NCBI GenBank assembly: GCA_963819715.1 | Contig: CAWFXE010000002.1 | Coordinates: 434,001-498,000 of the forward strand | From: DASUPK01 sp963819715 | GTDB lineage: Bacteria; Actinomycetota; Thermoleophilia; Solirubrobacterales; 70-9 | Length of the DNA: 64,000 nt | Direction of reading: 5' to 3' | In this document: in pieces, positions 44,520 to 52,310 of the stretch | How the letters are laid out: the number at the start of each line of letters is the position of its first letter | Numbering within the stretch: position 1 is the stretch's first letter | Translations under genes and position numbers: made by a program | Notes under the pieces: model-generated | Told to the model about the DNA's origin: nothing | Databases searched by the model: none | What the model saw: only the letters and a program-made list of their open reading frames with translations

Positions 44520-46115
44520 TTAGGGCGGGGGCCGCTTGCTGACCGCCGAGCTCCGGCCGGCCGTCGCGTAGATCCAGCGGGAACGGCGCGAGAAGACGGG
44601 CCCCTCCTTCACCGGGTCCCCTCGCCGGACAAGGAGGAGGCAGGCCAGGGCGCCCAGCAGGGCGAGGCCGCCCGCGAAGAGGAAGGTGACCTCGTAAGCG
44701 GCGGCGTGACCGTTGATGATCTCGCCGAGAACCAGCTTGATCTGCCCGGTCGCCTGCACGCTGTCCCTTCCCTTCTGCTCGGCATCGAGGACGAACTCCC
44801 TGCCCCGATCGATGTCGGCATGGGTCGCGTGGTAGCCAAGCTGAGCGAGCTTGTCGCTCAGGCGGTGCCAGTAGTCCTCGAGCAGCACCGCCGTCAGCAA
44901 TGCGATCCCCACCGCCCCACCGAGCTGCTCGCTGGTGTTGATCATCCCCGCGCCCTGTCCCTGGTCCTTGTCCGAGACGGCGGTCAAGCCGGTCGGATCG
45001 TTGACCGTCAACACGATGCCGAGCCCGATCCCCTGCAGCAGCAGCCCCGGGATCAGCGCCGGGTAGGACTGGGCGCCTGCCCCGATGCCCAGAGCGACGC
45101 CGGAGGCCGCGAGAATCAGGAAACCGGCGACCAGAGGGGGGCGGCCGCCCACTCGATCGAACAGCCGGCCGGCAAGCGGGCCCGCCAGGATGATCGGGAG
45201 CGTTGCTGGGATCAAAGCGAAGCCGGCGAGGATGGGGCTCATTCCGATCACCAGCAGCAGGTAGAACGGCAGCAGGTACGCCATTCCGAGCTCCACCATG
45301 CCCGCCAGCACCTGGCTGATGTTTGACGCGAGGAAGTTGAGGTGGCGGAAGAGCCGAAAGTCCATCAACGGGTTCTCGGCTCGGCGCTCGATGAGTACGA
45401 AGGCAATCAGCAGGACGACGGCACCGATCAGCGAGGCGATCACCTCGGGGTTGCCCCAGTTATTGCCGTTCCCCTGGGTCAGCCCGAAGACGATCAGTCC
45501 CACCCCGAGCCCGAAGGTGATCACGCCCGGGTAGTCGAGCTTGCGCACGGCGCCGGGGAGCGGCTTCAAGTCTGGAACGGACGAGAGCGTCAGCAGGACG
45601 GTGGCGATCGCAAGCGGGACGTTGATCAGGAAGACGAGCCGCCAGTCGACCGCCGTCAGGACGCCGCCGAGCACGGGGCCGAGGGCGGCGAAGAACGCGG
45701 ACGCACCCGCCAGGATTCCCAGCGCCCTTCCCCGCTCCTCCGCGGGGTAAATCGAGCTGACGATCGCCAGTGCCGTGGGCATCATCAGCGCGGCCCCCGT
45801 CCCCTGCAGGGCGCGCGCCGCGATCGCCCAGACGATGTCCTGGGAGAAGCCGACCAGCGCCGAGGAGGCGACGAACAGCGTTGCGCCGGCCAGGAAGACC
45901 CGCCGAAGACCGAGCATGTCGCCCAGCCGGCCGCCCATGACCATAAGCGCGGCCAGCGGCAGGATGTTGGCCGTCAGGATCCAGGGGCCCTCGGAGAGGC
46001 TCGCCCCGAGATCGCGGATCAGGTCCGGCGTGGCGAGGGGGACCGAGGTCTGGTCGACCAGGATCATGCTGTTGGCGAGGGTCATCGCCACGAGCGCGAC
46101 CCCGCGGCGGTTCAT
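44520..46115 (-). CDS. MFS exporter, DHA2 (EmrB/QacA) family
   Basis: A 531-residue exporter with about 14 membrane helices. Helix 1 has LVDQTSVPLATPDL, an unusual version of motif D1 with Gln after the Asp. Motif A is GRLGDMLGLRR, and motif C-like GASAFFAALGPVLGGVLT follows. A long loop (EFVLDAEQKGRDSVQATGQ) precedes the last helix pair. The ATG at 46115 overlaps the stop of the crotonase gene (ATGA); the frame is open to 46157. Coupling to a crotonase is odd for a drug pump and might indicate export of a CoA-derived acid. Confidence 0.92.
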   Translation of the reverse strand: MNRRGVALVAMTLANSMILVDQTSVPLATPDLIRDLGASLSEGPWILTANILPLAALMVMGGRLGDMLGLRRVFLAGATLFVASSALVGFSQDIVWAIAARALQGTGAALMMPTALAIVSSIYPAEERGRALGILAGASAFFAALGPVLGGVLTAVDWRLVFLINVPLAIATVLLTLSSVPDLKPLPGAVRKLDYPGVITFGLGVGLIVFGLTQGNGNNWGNPEVIASLIGAVVLLIAFVLIERRAENPLMDFRLFRHLNFLASNISQVLAGMVELGMAYLLPFYLLLVIGMSPILAGFALIPATLPIILAGPLAGRLFDRVGGRPPLVAGFLILAASGVALGIGAGAQSYPALIPGLLLQGIGLGIVLTVNDPTGLTAVSDKDQGQGAGMINTSEQLGGAVGIALLTAVLLEDYWHRLSDKLAQLGYHATHADIDRGREFVLDAEQKGRDSVQATGQIKLVLGEIINGHAAAYEVTFLFAGGLALLGALACLLLVRRGDPVKEGPVFSRRSRWIYATAGRSSAVSKRPPP

Positions 46116-46837
46116 CGGCGTTCTCGGTACGGCAACCCCGGGCCGGTGCGCTGCCATTCGATCTGGCCGCGCCCCTCGTCGGCCGTCCGCTCCACGACGC
46201 CGTCCCAGCGGTGGAGCATCTGCTTGAGGCGAGCGACCGCCTCCGGAGGATGACTCGCGACCTCCGCCGCGAGGTCAAGCGCGGCGTCCTCGGTTCCGGC
46301 GGCGGGGGCAACGCGGTGCACGAGCCCCATGCGCAGCGCCTCGTCCGCGCCGACGTTGCGCGAAGTGAGCAGCAGGTACTTGGCCGTCGCCAGGCCGCAC
46401 AGGGTGACCAGGCGCGCCGGGCCGACTGGCACGCCGAGCTGGGCGCCTGGGAAGCGCATTCGCAGGTTGGAGCCGCCGACCCGGAGGTCGCAGGCGACCG
46501 CGACCTCGGCTCCTCCACCGACGACCGACCCGTGGCAGGCGGCGACGGTCGGCTTCGGGAACGCCGTGAGCTCGTCGTAGACCTGCGCGAACAGCTCCAT
46601 GCGCCGCACCCGGCCCTTCTCATCGAGCTCCTCCTTCACATCAGCGCCGGCGGAGAGGCCGAGGTGATCGTTCGAGGAGATCACCACGACGCGCACCTCC
46701 TGGTCGCCCTTGGCGCGGTCGAGGTGCTTCAGGATCTCCTCGAGCATCAGGGTGTTCATCGCGTTCCGCGCGTCCTCCCTCTCCAGCCGGATCAGGGCGA
46801 CCTGCTTCTCATCCACCGTGTAGCTGGTCAGCGGCAT
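46112..46837 (-). CDS. Enoyl-CoA hydratase/isomerase (crotonase) family protein
   Basis: A 241-residue crotonase. The oxyanion-hole segments are LSAGADVKE and CHGSVVGGGAEVAVACD, the latter carrying the first catalytic Glu position. At the second Glu position, usually in a PE-x-x-LG context, the sequence reads FPGAQLGVPVG, so that Glu is missing. Isomerase, decarboxylase or hydrolase activity is then as likely as hydration. It starts 1 nt inside the pth stop (TGATG) and overlaps the MFS gene by 4 bp, forming a coupled pth-crotonase-MFS unit. Confidence 0.9.
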   Translation of the reverse strand: MPLTSYTVDEKQVALIRLEREDARNAMNTLMLEEILKHLDRAKGDQEVRVVVISSNDHLGLSAGADVKEELDEKGRVRRMELFAQVYDELTAFPKPTVAACHGSVVGGGAEVAVACDLRVGGSNLRMRFPGAQLGVPVGPARLVTLCGLATAKYLLLTSRNVGADEALRMGLVHRVAPAAGTEDAALDLAAEVASHPPEAVARLKQMLHRWDGVVERTADEGRGQIEWQRTGPGLPYRERR

Positions 46838-47367
46838 CAGTCCATCTCCTCGATGAGGCGCTCGACCTCGTCGGCCGCCGCACCGATCAGCATCTGGACC
46901 TCTTCAGGCGGCTCTCGGAAGCGGGACAGCACATAGGAGGAGACGATCTCAGGATCGGTCGTGTCGGGGCGGCCGACCCCGCCGCGCACCCGCCAGAAGT
47001 CCTTGCTTCCGAGCCCCTGGTTGAGGCTCTTCAGCCCGTTGTGGCCTGCGACCCCTCCGCCGAGCTTGCTTCGAACCTCGCCGAATGGGAGGTCGATCTC
47101 GTCGTGGATGGCGATCACGTGGTCGAGCGGCACGCCCAGCTCGCCACGGGCGGGACCAGCCGCCGACCCCGATTCGTTCATGAAGGTCTGCGGGAGAAGG
47201 ATCGCGACCCGCGCCCCTCCAGGCGCGGTCCGCCCCTCGGTGATCAGCCCTCCGTAGCGCTTGCGCGCCTTCGGCAACTCCCAGCGGCGCGAGAGCTCGG
47301 CGGCCACCTCGAAGCCGAGGTTGTGGCGGGTGCCGGCGTACTCGTTGCCCGGGTTGCCCAACCCCAC
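46837..47367 (-). CDS. pth: Peptidyl-tRNA hydrolase
   Basis: An essential recycling enzyme that frees tRNA from stalled peptides. GLGNPGNEYAGTRHNLGF carries the Asn and the catalytic His, QTFMNESG the second Asn, and IHDEIDLPFG the Asp; GGGVAGHNGLKS completes the site. The first start allowed by standard codons is GTG at 47367, which would remove the first beta strand (ALIVGLGN). The frame is open back to the rplY stop, and a CTG at 47419-47421 with GGGGAG 6 nt upstream would give MSLFRRR...ALIVGLGNPG, which I think is the true start. Confidence 0.95.
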   Translation of the reverse strand: MGLGNPGNEYAGTRHNLGFEVAAELSRRWELPKARKRYGGLITEGRTAPGGARVAILLPQTFMNESGSAAGPARGELGVPLDHVIAIHDEIDLPFGEVRSKLGGGVAGHNGLKSLNQGLGSKDFWRVRGGVGRPDTTDPEIVSSYVLSRFREPPEEVQMLIGAAADEVERLIEEMD

Positions 47368-47424
47368 GATCAGCGCATCGGCCCGCGAATCGCGCGGCGC
47401 CCGGCGGCGAAACAGGGACAGGGA

Positions 47425-48147
47425 CTACTCCCCGCCGGACTCGCCGTCGCCGCCGTCGCCCTCGGGCGGGGCTTCGCCCTCGCCCTCGGCGCCCTCCGCG
47501 GCCTCCTCGCCCTCCGCGGCCTCCTCGCCCTCTCCGACCAGCTCGGCCTCCTCCTCGAGCTCCGGCTCGGGCTCCTCCTCGACGCGCGGGGGGCTCAGGG
47601 TGGCGATGGTGATCTCGTCCAGCTCCTCGGCCATCAGCTTGACGCCGCTGGGGATGGAGACGGAGGCGAGGTTGATCGTGTCGTTGATCTCCATGGCGGA
47701 GACGTCGACGACGATCTGCTCTGGGATCGCGGTCGGCAGGGCCTCGACGGTGATCTCGCGGGTGACGTGCTCCAGCACGCCGCCCTCGCGGACGCCGGGG
47801 GCGTTGTCGACACCCTCGAGCTCGATGGTCACCTCGGCCTGGATCTCCTCGTCGAGTCGGACCTCGAGACAATCGAGGTGCGTGACCTCGCCGCGGACAG
47901 GGTGATGCTGCTGCTCCTTGATCACAACGGGAACGGTCTGGGAGCCGTCGACCTCGAGATCGAGCAGCGTCTGACCCTCCTGAAGCACGGTGCGAAGCTC
48001 CCGGGCCGGCACCTGGAACGGACGGGCCTCGCCGCCCTGTCCGTAGACGACGCCGGGGACCATGCCGTTCTTGCGCAGGCGGCGCGTGGCGCGCGAGCCG
48101 AAGACATCGCGCGGGGAGACCTTGAGTGTGGTGCGGGCCTGTGCCAT
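47425..48147 (-). CDS. rplY: 50S ribosomal protein L25/CTC-type general stress protein
   Basis: A 240-residue two-domain L25 of the CTC type. The N-terminal 5S-rRNA-binding domain has GSRATRRLRKNGMVPGVVYG and QQHHPVRGEVTHLDCLEVR. The TL5-like C-terminal domain has GVDNAPGVREGGVLEHVTREITVEALP. The final 45 residues are almost entirely Glu/Gly/Ala, an acidic tail common in this group. The ATG at 48147 is used (MAQARTTLKV); the frame is open to 48180. No ribosome site is visible, but TTTAAT ends 6 nt upstream. It is directly upstream of pth, the actinobacterial order. Confidence 0.94.
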   Translation of the reverse strand: MAQARTTLKVSPRDVFGSRATRRLRKNGMVPGVVYGQGGEARPFQVPARELRTVLQEGQTLLDLEVDGSQTVPVVIKEQQHHPVRGEVTHLDCLEVRLDEEIQAEVTIELEGVDNAPGVREGGVLEHVTREITVEALPTAIPEQIVVDVSAMEINDTINLASVSIPSGVKLMAEELDEITIATLSPPRVEEEPEPELEEEAELVGEGEEAAEGEEAAEGAEGEGEAPPEGDGGDGESGGE

Positions 48148-48254
48148 CTGATCATTAAAACGGGTTGCGCTATCGCGCACCCTCGCACTACACGCACCCG
48201 GCCGATTGCACGGCCAGCTACGCTCGGCGGCAGGATAGGAAATGACGGGAGTCC

Positions 48255-49814
48255 ATGGGCAGCGACCGAGACACTGATCGAACCGAAGAGGGCCTTGATG
48301 CGAGGGCGCGCGACAGCGCGACCCGTGAAACGTCTTGGGCCATAGAGGTCCTGCGCGCGGATCTCAGCAACAGGCCGCGCTCGAAGCCCCCTGAGCCCTC
48401 AGAGCAGGAGCGGAAGATCCCCCGCACTCGGGTTGGCCGCTCGGCGAAGCTCGGCACCGCGATCGGCGGCCAGGCCACGCGCTACGCCGGCACCGCCGCC
48501 GCCAACGTCGTGCGCTCAGACGAGAAGGCACAGGAGCACCTCGAGACGCGGCACATAGAGACGGCGCTGAAGATGGCCTCGACCCTCGGGGAGATGAAGG
48601 GCGCGGCGATGAAGATCGGCCAGATGGCCTCGTTCATCGACGTGGACTTCCTGCCGCCCGAGTACCGCGAGATCTACCAGAAGCAGCTCTCAAAGCTCCG
48701 AACCCACGCCCCGGCGATGCCGTGGGATCAGGTGCGCGGCGTGCTCGAGGAGGAATACGACGAGCGCCCCGAGAGCGTGTTCGCGTCGATCGAGGAGGAG
48801 GCGTTCGCCGCCGCGTCGATTGGCCAGGTTCACCGCGCGACGCTCCACGACGGCTCGAAGGTCGCAGTCAAGATCCAGTACCCCGGCATCGCCGACGCCC
48901 TCGAGTCGGACGTCGCCAACGCCGGAATCCTGGTGCGCCTCGCCAGGGTCCTCGCCCCCGGTCTCGACGCCAAGGCGGTCGCCTCGGAGCTGCGCGAGCG
49001 TGTTCTCGAAGAGCTCGACTACGAGTTCGAGGCGCAGAACCAGCGCACCTTCGCCCGGGCCTACGACGGCCACCCGTTCATCTTCGTCCCCAAGGTCCAC
49101 TCGCGGCTCTCGCGGCGCCGCGTGCTGGTCTCCGACTACGTCGAGGGCCGCGGCTTCGACGAGGTCAAGGAGCTGGAGCAGGACGAGCGCGACATCTTCG
49201 GCGAGATCGTCTTCCGCTTCTGCTTCGGGTCGATCTACCACCTGCAGCACTTCAACGCCGACACTCATCCGGGCAACTACCTCCTGATGGAGGACGGCCG
49301 GGTCGCGTTCCTCGACTTCGGCATGACGAAGCGGCTGACGAACCAGCAGATCCAGCTCGAGCAGCGCGCGATGGATGCGGCGGTCAACGACGATCCCGAG
49401 GCGCTGCGCGCGGCCCTGCACGATCTCGGCTTCGTCAACGACCCGAAGAAGGTCGACGCCGAGCGGCTGATGACCCACGTGAAGATGGTCGGCGGCTGGT
49501 ACCTCGAGGACGGCGAGGTGCGGATCAGCCCGAGGCGCGTGATGAAGATGATCGAGGTGACCTCGGACCCGCGCTCAGACTTCTTCGACCTGGTGCGGAA
49601 GGAGAGCCTGCCGGCCGACGAGCTGATGGGGCGTCGCATGGAGACCGGCCTGCTGGCGGTGCTCGCGCAGCTCCGGGCGACCGCCAACTGGCACCGGATC
49701 ATGCGCGAGTGGGTGTACGCTGACCCGCCGTCGACCGTGCTTGGCGAGGTGGAGTGGCGCTTCTTCGAAGGCCGCGGCATCGTCCAGACGCCGGTCTTCC
49801 CGACGCGGGTTTAG
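48255..49814 (+). CDS. ABC1/AarF/UbiB-family atypical kinase
   Basis: A 519-residue ADCK/UbiB-type protein-kinase-like ATPase. The hallmark KxGQ motif is MKIGQMASF, the Ala-rich loop is AAASIGQVHRA, and the catalytic Lys is in VAVKIQYPG. NADTHPGNYL and FLDFGM give the metal-binding loop and DFG. There is no clear membrane helix at the C-terminus. Family members act in lipid or quinone metabolism; a role here is inference. About 90 polar residues precede the core. It ends tail to tail with the GDPD gene, overlapping 4 bp. Confidence 0.93.
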   Translation: MGSDRDTDRTEEGLDARARDSATRETSWAIEVLRADLSNRPRSKPPEPSEQERKIPRTRVGRSAKLGTAIGGQATRYAGTAAANVVRSDEKAQEHLETRHIETALKMASTLGEMKGAAMKIGQMASFIDVDFLPPEYREIYQKQLSKLRTHAPAMPWDQVRGVLEEEYDERPESVFASIEEEAFAAASIGQVHRATLHDGSKVAVKIQYPGIADALESDVANAGILVRLARVLAPGLDAKAVASELRERVLEELDYEFEAQNQRTFARAYDGHPFIFVPKVHSRLSRRRVLVSDYVEGRGFDEVKELEQDERDIFGEIVFRFCFGSIYHLQHFNADTHPGNYLLMEDGRVAFLDFGMTKRLTNQQIQLEQRAMDAAVNDDPEALRAALHDLGFVNDPKKVDAERLMTHVKMVGGWYLEDGEVRISPRRVMKMIEVTSDPRSDFFDLVRKESLPADELMGRRMETGLLAVLAQLRATANWHRIMREWVYADPPSTVLGEVEWRFFEGRGIVQTPVFPTRV

Positions 49815-50638
49815 ACGAACAGGCGCGGGTCGTTCGAGCAGATCCCGTCCACGCCCATGTCGAGCAGCTCTCGAATGCGCTCGGCGTCGTCGACGGTCCA
49901 GGCCATCAGCTCGAGGCCGAGGTCGTGGGCGACGTCGACGGCCTTGGGGGTGATGATCGGGTGATAGACCCAAACCGAGTCAACCTGGAGGTCCGGCCCC
50001 TGCTTCGCAAGGGTGCCCGGGTAGCGGCGGCGCAGCGCCGATAGTCCGGCCCGCAGCGCCGGCTGAGCCCAGCCGTACTGCGTCCAGTCGCGCTTCGTCT
50101 TCGGATAGGTCCAGCCCAGGCGCAGGTCCGGCTCGAGGTGGCGAAGCTTTCGCAGGCTCTCGATCTCCTGAGTCGAGACCATTGCGCGCTCGAGGAGGCC
50201 CCGTCCCTCCAGGGCGCCCACGAGCTCCGCCTCGCTGCCGGGCAGCTTCAGGTCGCAGTCGATGTCGACCTTGTCGAGGGGCGATTCCAGGAACAGATCC
50301 AGCGCCTCGGTCAGGTCCATGGGCTGGCGCCTCAGGGCGTCGTCGAAATCGTGGGCGACGATCAGCCTCCCCTCCTGCTCGCGCAGGACGTCGAGCTCGA
50401 TCACGTCGACGCCGTGCTCCACCGCCGCGTCGAAGCTCTCGGGCGTGTTGCCGGCGATGATCGCGTCCGCGCCCTTGTGGCCGATCCGGCGATAGGCCGG
50501 GATCTCCTTCGGGGCCTGGTCCCCCTTCGGCGCGTCCTTCTCGGGCGCGTCCTTCTCGGGCGCGTCCTTCTCGGGCGCGTCCTTCTCGGGCGCGTCCTTT
50601 TCGGGCGCCTTCTTCTGCTCCTTGGACTTGGAAGGCAT
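49811..50638 (-). CDS. Glycerophosphodiester phosphodiesterase-family protein
   Basis: A 275-residue GDPD TIM barrel that should cleave glycerophosphodiesters to glycerol 3-phosphate. GHKGADAIIAGNTPESF corresponds to the H-R-G...E-N-T motif with Arg changed to Lys, followed by VIELDVL, LIVAHDFD, DCDLKL and MAWTVDD...GVDGICSNDP. The N-terminus carries five APEKD repeats and other Lys/Glu residues but no signal peptide, so it should be cytoplasmic. The ATG at 50638 is 8 nt from a TAGTGT -10, suggesting a leaderless mRNA. Confidence 0.93.
   Translation of the reverse strand: MPSKSKEQKKAPEKDAPEKDAPEKDAPEKDAPEKDAPKGDQAPKEIPAYRRIGHKGADAIIAGNTPESFDAAVEHGVDVIELDVLREQEGRLIVAHDFDDALRRQPMDLTEALDLFLESPLDKVDIDCDLKLPGSEAELVGALEGRGLLERAMVSTQEIESLRKLRHLEPDLRLGWTYPKTKRDWTQYGWAQPALRAGLSALRRRYPGTLAKQGPDLQVDSVWVYHPIITPKAVDVAHDLGLELMAWTVDDAERIRELLDMGVDGICSNDPRLFV
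50530..50604 (-). repeat. Five 15-bp tandem repeats in the GDPD gene
   Basis: The unit GCGCGTCCTTCTCGG (plus strand) is repeated five times, the fifth with one C-to-T change. It encodes APEKD repeats at the N-terminus. Being a multiple of three, copy-number changes would keep the frame. Confidence 0.9.
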
Positions 50639-50646
50639 GGCGGAGG

Positions 50647-50676
50647 ACACTAGTGCCCCGTCCCTAAACGTGTCAC
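50647..50676 (-). promoter_or_regulatory. Promoter of the GDPD gene
   Basis: On the minus strand, GTGACA (50671-50676), an 18-nt spacer and TAGTGT (50647-50652). The -10 ends 8 nt before the ATG, so transcription should begin at or next to the start codon. Confidence 0.55.
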
Positions 50677-50720
50677 CGGACACGGCTGGGCCAGATCACC
50701 CCCGTGCTTCGTCCTCAGTC

Positions 50721-50745
50721 GCCCGAATAGCGCTGCTATTCGGGC
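50721..50745. repeat. Intergenic stem-loop, REP-like
   Basis: GCCCGAATAGC (50721-50731) and GCTATTCGGGC (50735-50745) form a perfect 11-bp stem with a 3-nt loop and no T-run. It lies in the 208-nt gap between the divergent GDPD and lipoprotein genes. The rest of 50639-50846 shows no gene. Confidence 0.5.
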
Positions 50746-50846
50746 TCCCTGCGTCCTTGCCCGGAGGCGCCTGGCCTGCGCCATGTCCTGGCGAACGTTC
50801 CCGGACGAGGCACATGACGTTTGATCCGGATGATTGACTCTGGACC

Positions 50847-51257
50847 ATGAGGCGCACCTGGATCGCCGGAGCGGTACTCGCGGCCGCGATCGCCGGCTGC
50901 GGCGGGGGTGGGAACAGCGGTCCCCAGAGCGCCAAGGACGCCGCGGATGCATACGTCAGCGCTCGCAATTCCGGGGACGCCGCGAAGGTCTGCGAGCTCT
51001 ACAGCCAGCAGTTGATCCAGCAGCTGCGGACCGCGAACTGCGTCGGCCTGGTGCAGGAGCAGACCTCTGGAACGGCCATCGACCTGACCGTGCTGCGGGT
51101 CGCCCAGCACGGAAATACGGCGACGGCGACGATCCAGGCGCGGGTCGGTGGCAACGTCGCCAACGCGATCGCGCCGATCGAGCTGCAGATGACCCGGGAG
51201 GACGGGGAGTGGAAGATCTCCGGCCTGGGAGACCCGGGCAACACGGCTTCGCCATAA
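50847..51257 (+). CDS. Small lipoprotein with NTF2-like domain
   Basis: A 136-residue lipoprotein. The signal peptide ends in the lipobox AIAGC (Cys18), followed by a Gly-rich linker. The mature part (AKDAADAYVSARNSGDAAKVCELYS onward) has the helix-strand pattern of small NTF2-like/DUF4878 lipoproteins, ending in the MTREDGEWKISGLG strand. Two further cysteines (VCELYS and ANCVGL) could form a disulfide. It acts at the outer face of the membrane; the ligand is unknown. Confidence 0.85.
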   Translation: MRRTWIAGAVLAAAIAGCGGGGNSGPQSAKDAADAYVSARNSGDAAKVCELYSQQLIQQLRTANCVGLVQEQTSGTAIDLTVLRVAQHGNTATATIQARVGGNVANAIAPIELQMTREDGEWKISGLGDPGNTASP

Positions 51258-51278
51258 GGTCGCGGCCACGAGCGGCCG

Positions 51279-52310
51279 CTAGAACAGCTGGTTCTCGCCG
51301 GCGAAGATCTCGGAGACCGAGTCGTCGGTGAAGATTCGGCGCATCGAGTCGGCGAGGGTCTGCGCGGCTGAGATCACGGTGATGTTGCCGGGAGCGCCCG
51401 GGCGCTGCGGCATGGTGTCGGTGACCACGATCCGCTCGATACCCGAGTTCTCCTGAGCCAGTCGCTCGTACGCGGGACCCGAGAAGACGCCATGGGTGGC
51501 GACCGCGATCACGCGCTTGGCGCCCTCGTCCAGGACCGTCTGGGCCGCGGCCGTGAGGGTGCCCGCCGTGTCGATCATGTCGTCCACCAGGACGGCGGTC
51601 TTGTCCTTCACCTCGCCGACCACGTAGCCGATCTCTGCGACCTGCTGCGCCGGGCGCTCCTTCTCCATGACGGCCCAGTGGGTGCCGATCTTGCGGGCGA
51701 AGTTGCGGGCCGTCTTCACGCGGCCGGCGTCCGGGGAGACGATCACGAGCTCCTCGTCGAAGCCCATGTCCGCGACGTACTGCGCGAGCATCGGCATCGC
51801 GGTCATGTGGTCCAGGGGGACGTGGAAGAAGCCCTGGACCTGGCCGGCGTGAAGGTCCATCGTCAGGACGCGGTCGACGCCGACGCCCTCCAGGCACTTG
51901 GCCACTATCCGGGCGGAGATCGGTTCGCGCGGCGCCGACTTCTTGTCCTGGCGGGCGTAGCCGTACCAGGGCATTACGGCGATGATCCGGTGGGCCGACG
52001 CACCCTGGGCCGCGTCGATCATCGCCAGCAGCTCCATGAGCGCGTCGTTCGGGGTCATGTCCTCGACCTCGTTGGCGGCCGTCGACTGGACGATGAAGAC
52101 GTCGGCGCCGCGGATCGACTCCTCGTAGCGGCAGTAGACCTCTCCGTTGGAGAAGGTCTTGAGGGTGACGTCGCCGAGGTCGACCTGGAGGTTGCGGGCG
52201 ATGTTGGAGGCCAGCTCGCCGGAGGCGCGCCCGCCGAAGACCATCAGGCGCTTGCGGTAGTCCTGAACGATCTCCGACATCGGCTGAGGTTGTTGCTCGA
52301 TCGTGCTCAC
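51279..52310 (-). CDS. prs: Ribose-phosphate pyrophosphokinase
   Basis: PRPP synthase, supplying nucleotide, His and Trp synthesis and, in actinobacteria, arabinan precursors. All class I motifs are seen: MVFGGRASGELA, FSNGEVYCRYEESIRG, VMPWYGYARQDKK, the Mg/pyrophosphate site MDLHAGQVQGFF and the PRPP loop VLVDDMIDTAGT. At 343 residues it carries a short polar N-terminal extension. The GTG start overlaps the glmU stop (GTGA), so the two are translationally coupled. Confidence 0.97.
   Translation of the reverse strand: MSTIEQQPQPMSEIVQDYRKRLMVFGGRASGELASNIARNLQVDLGDVTLKTFSNGEVYCRYEESIRGADVFIVQSTAANEVEDMTPNDALMELLAMIDAAQGASAHRIIAVMPWYGYARQDKKSAPREPISARIVAKCLEGVGVDRVLTMDLHAGQVQGFFHVPLDHMTAMPMLAQYVADMGFDEELVIVSPDAGRVKTARNFARKIGTHWAVMEKERPAQQVAEIGYVVGEVKDKTAVLVDDMIDTAGTLTAAAQTVLDEGAKRVIAVATHGVFSGPAYERLAQENSGIERIVVTDTMPQRPGAPGNITVISAAQTLADSMRRIFTDDSVSEIFAGENQLF

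Noticed and set aside
44520..48147. Possible genomic island around the MFS/crotonase genes
   Set aside because: No integrase, attachment repeat, tRNA junction or visible base-composition change supports recent transfer.
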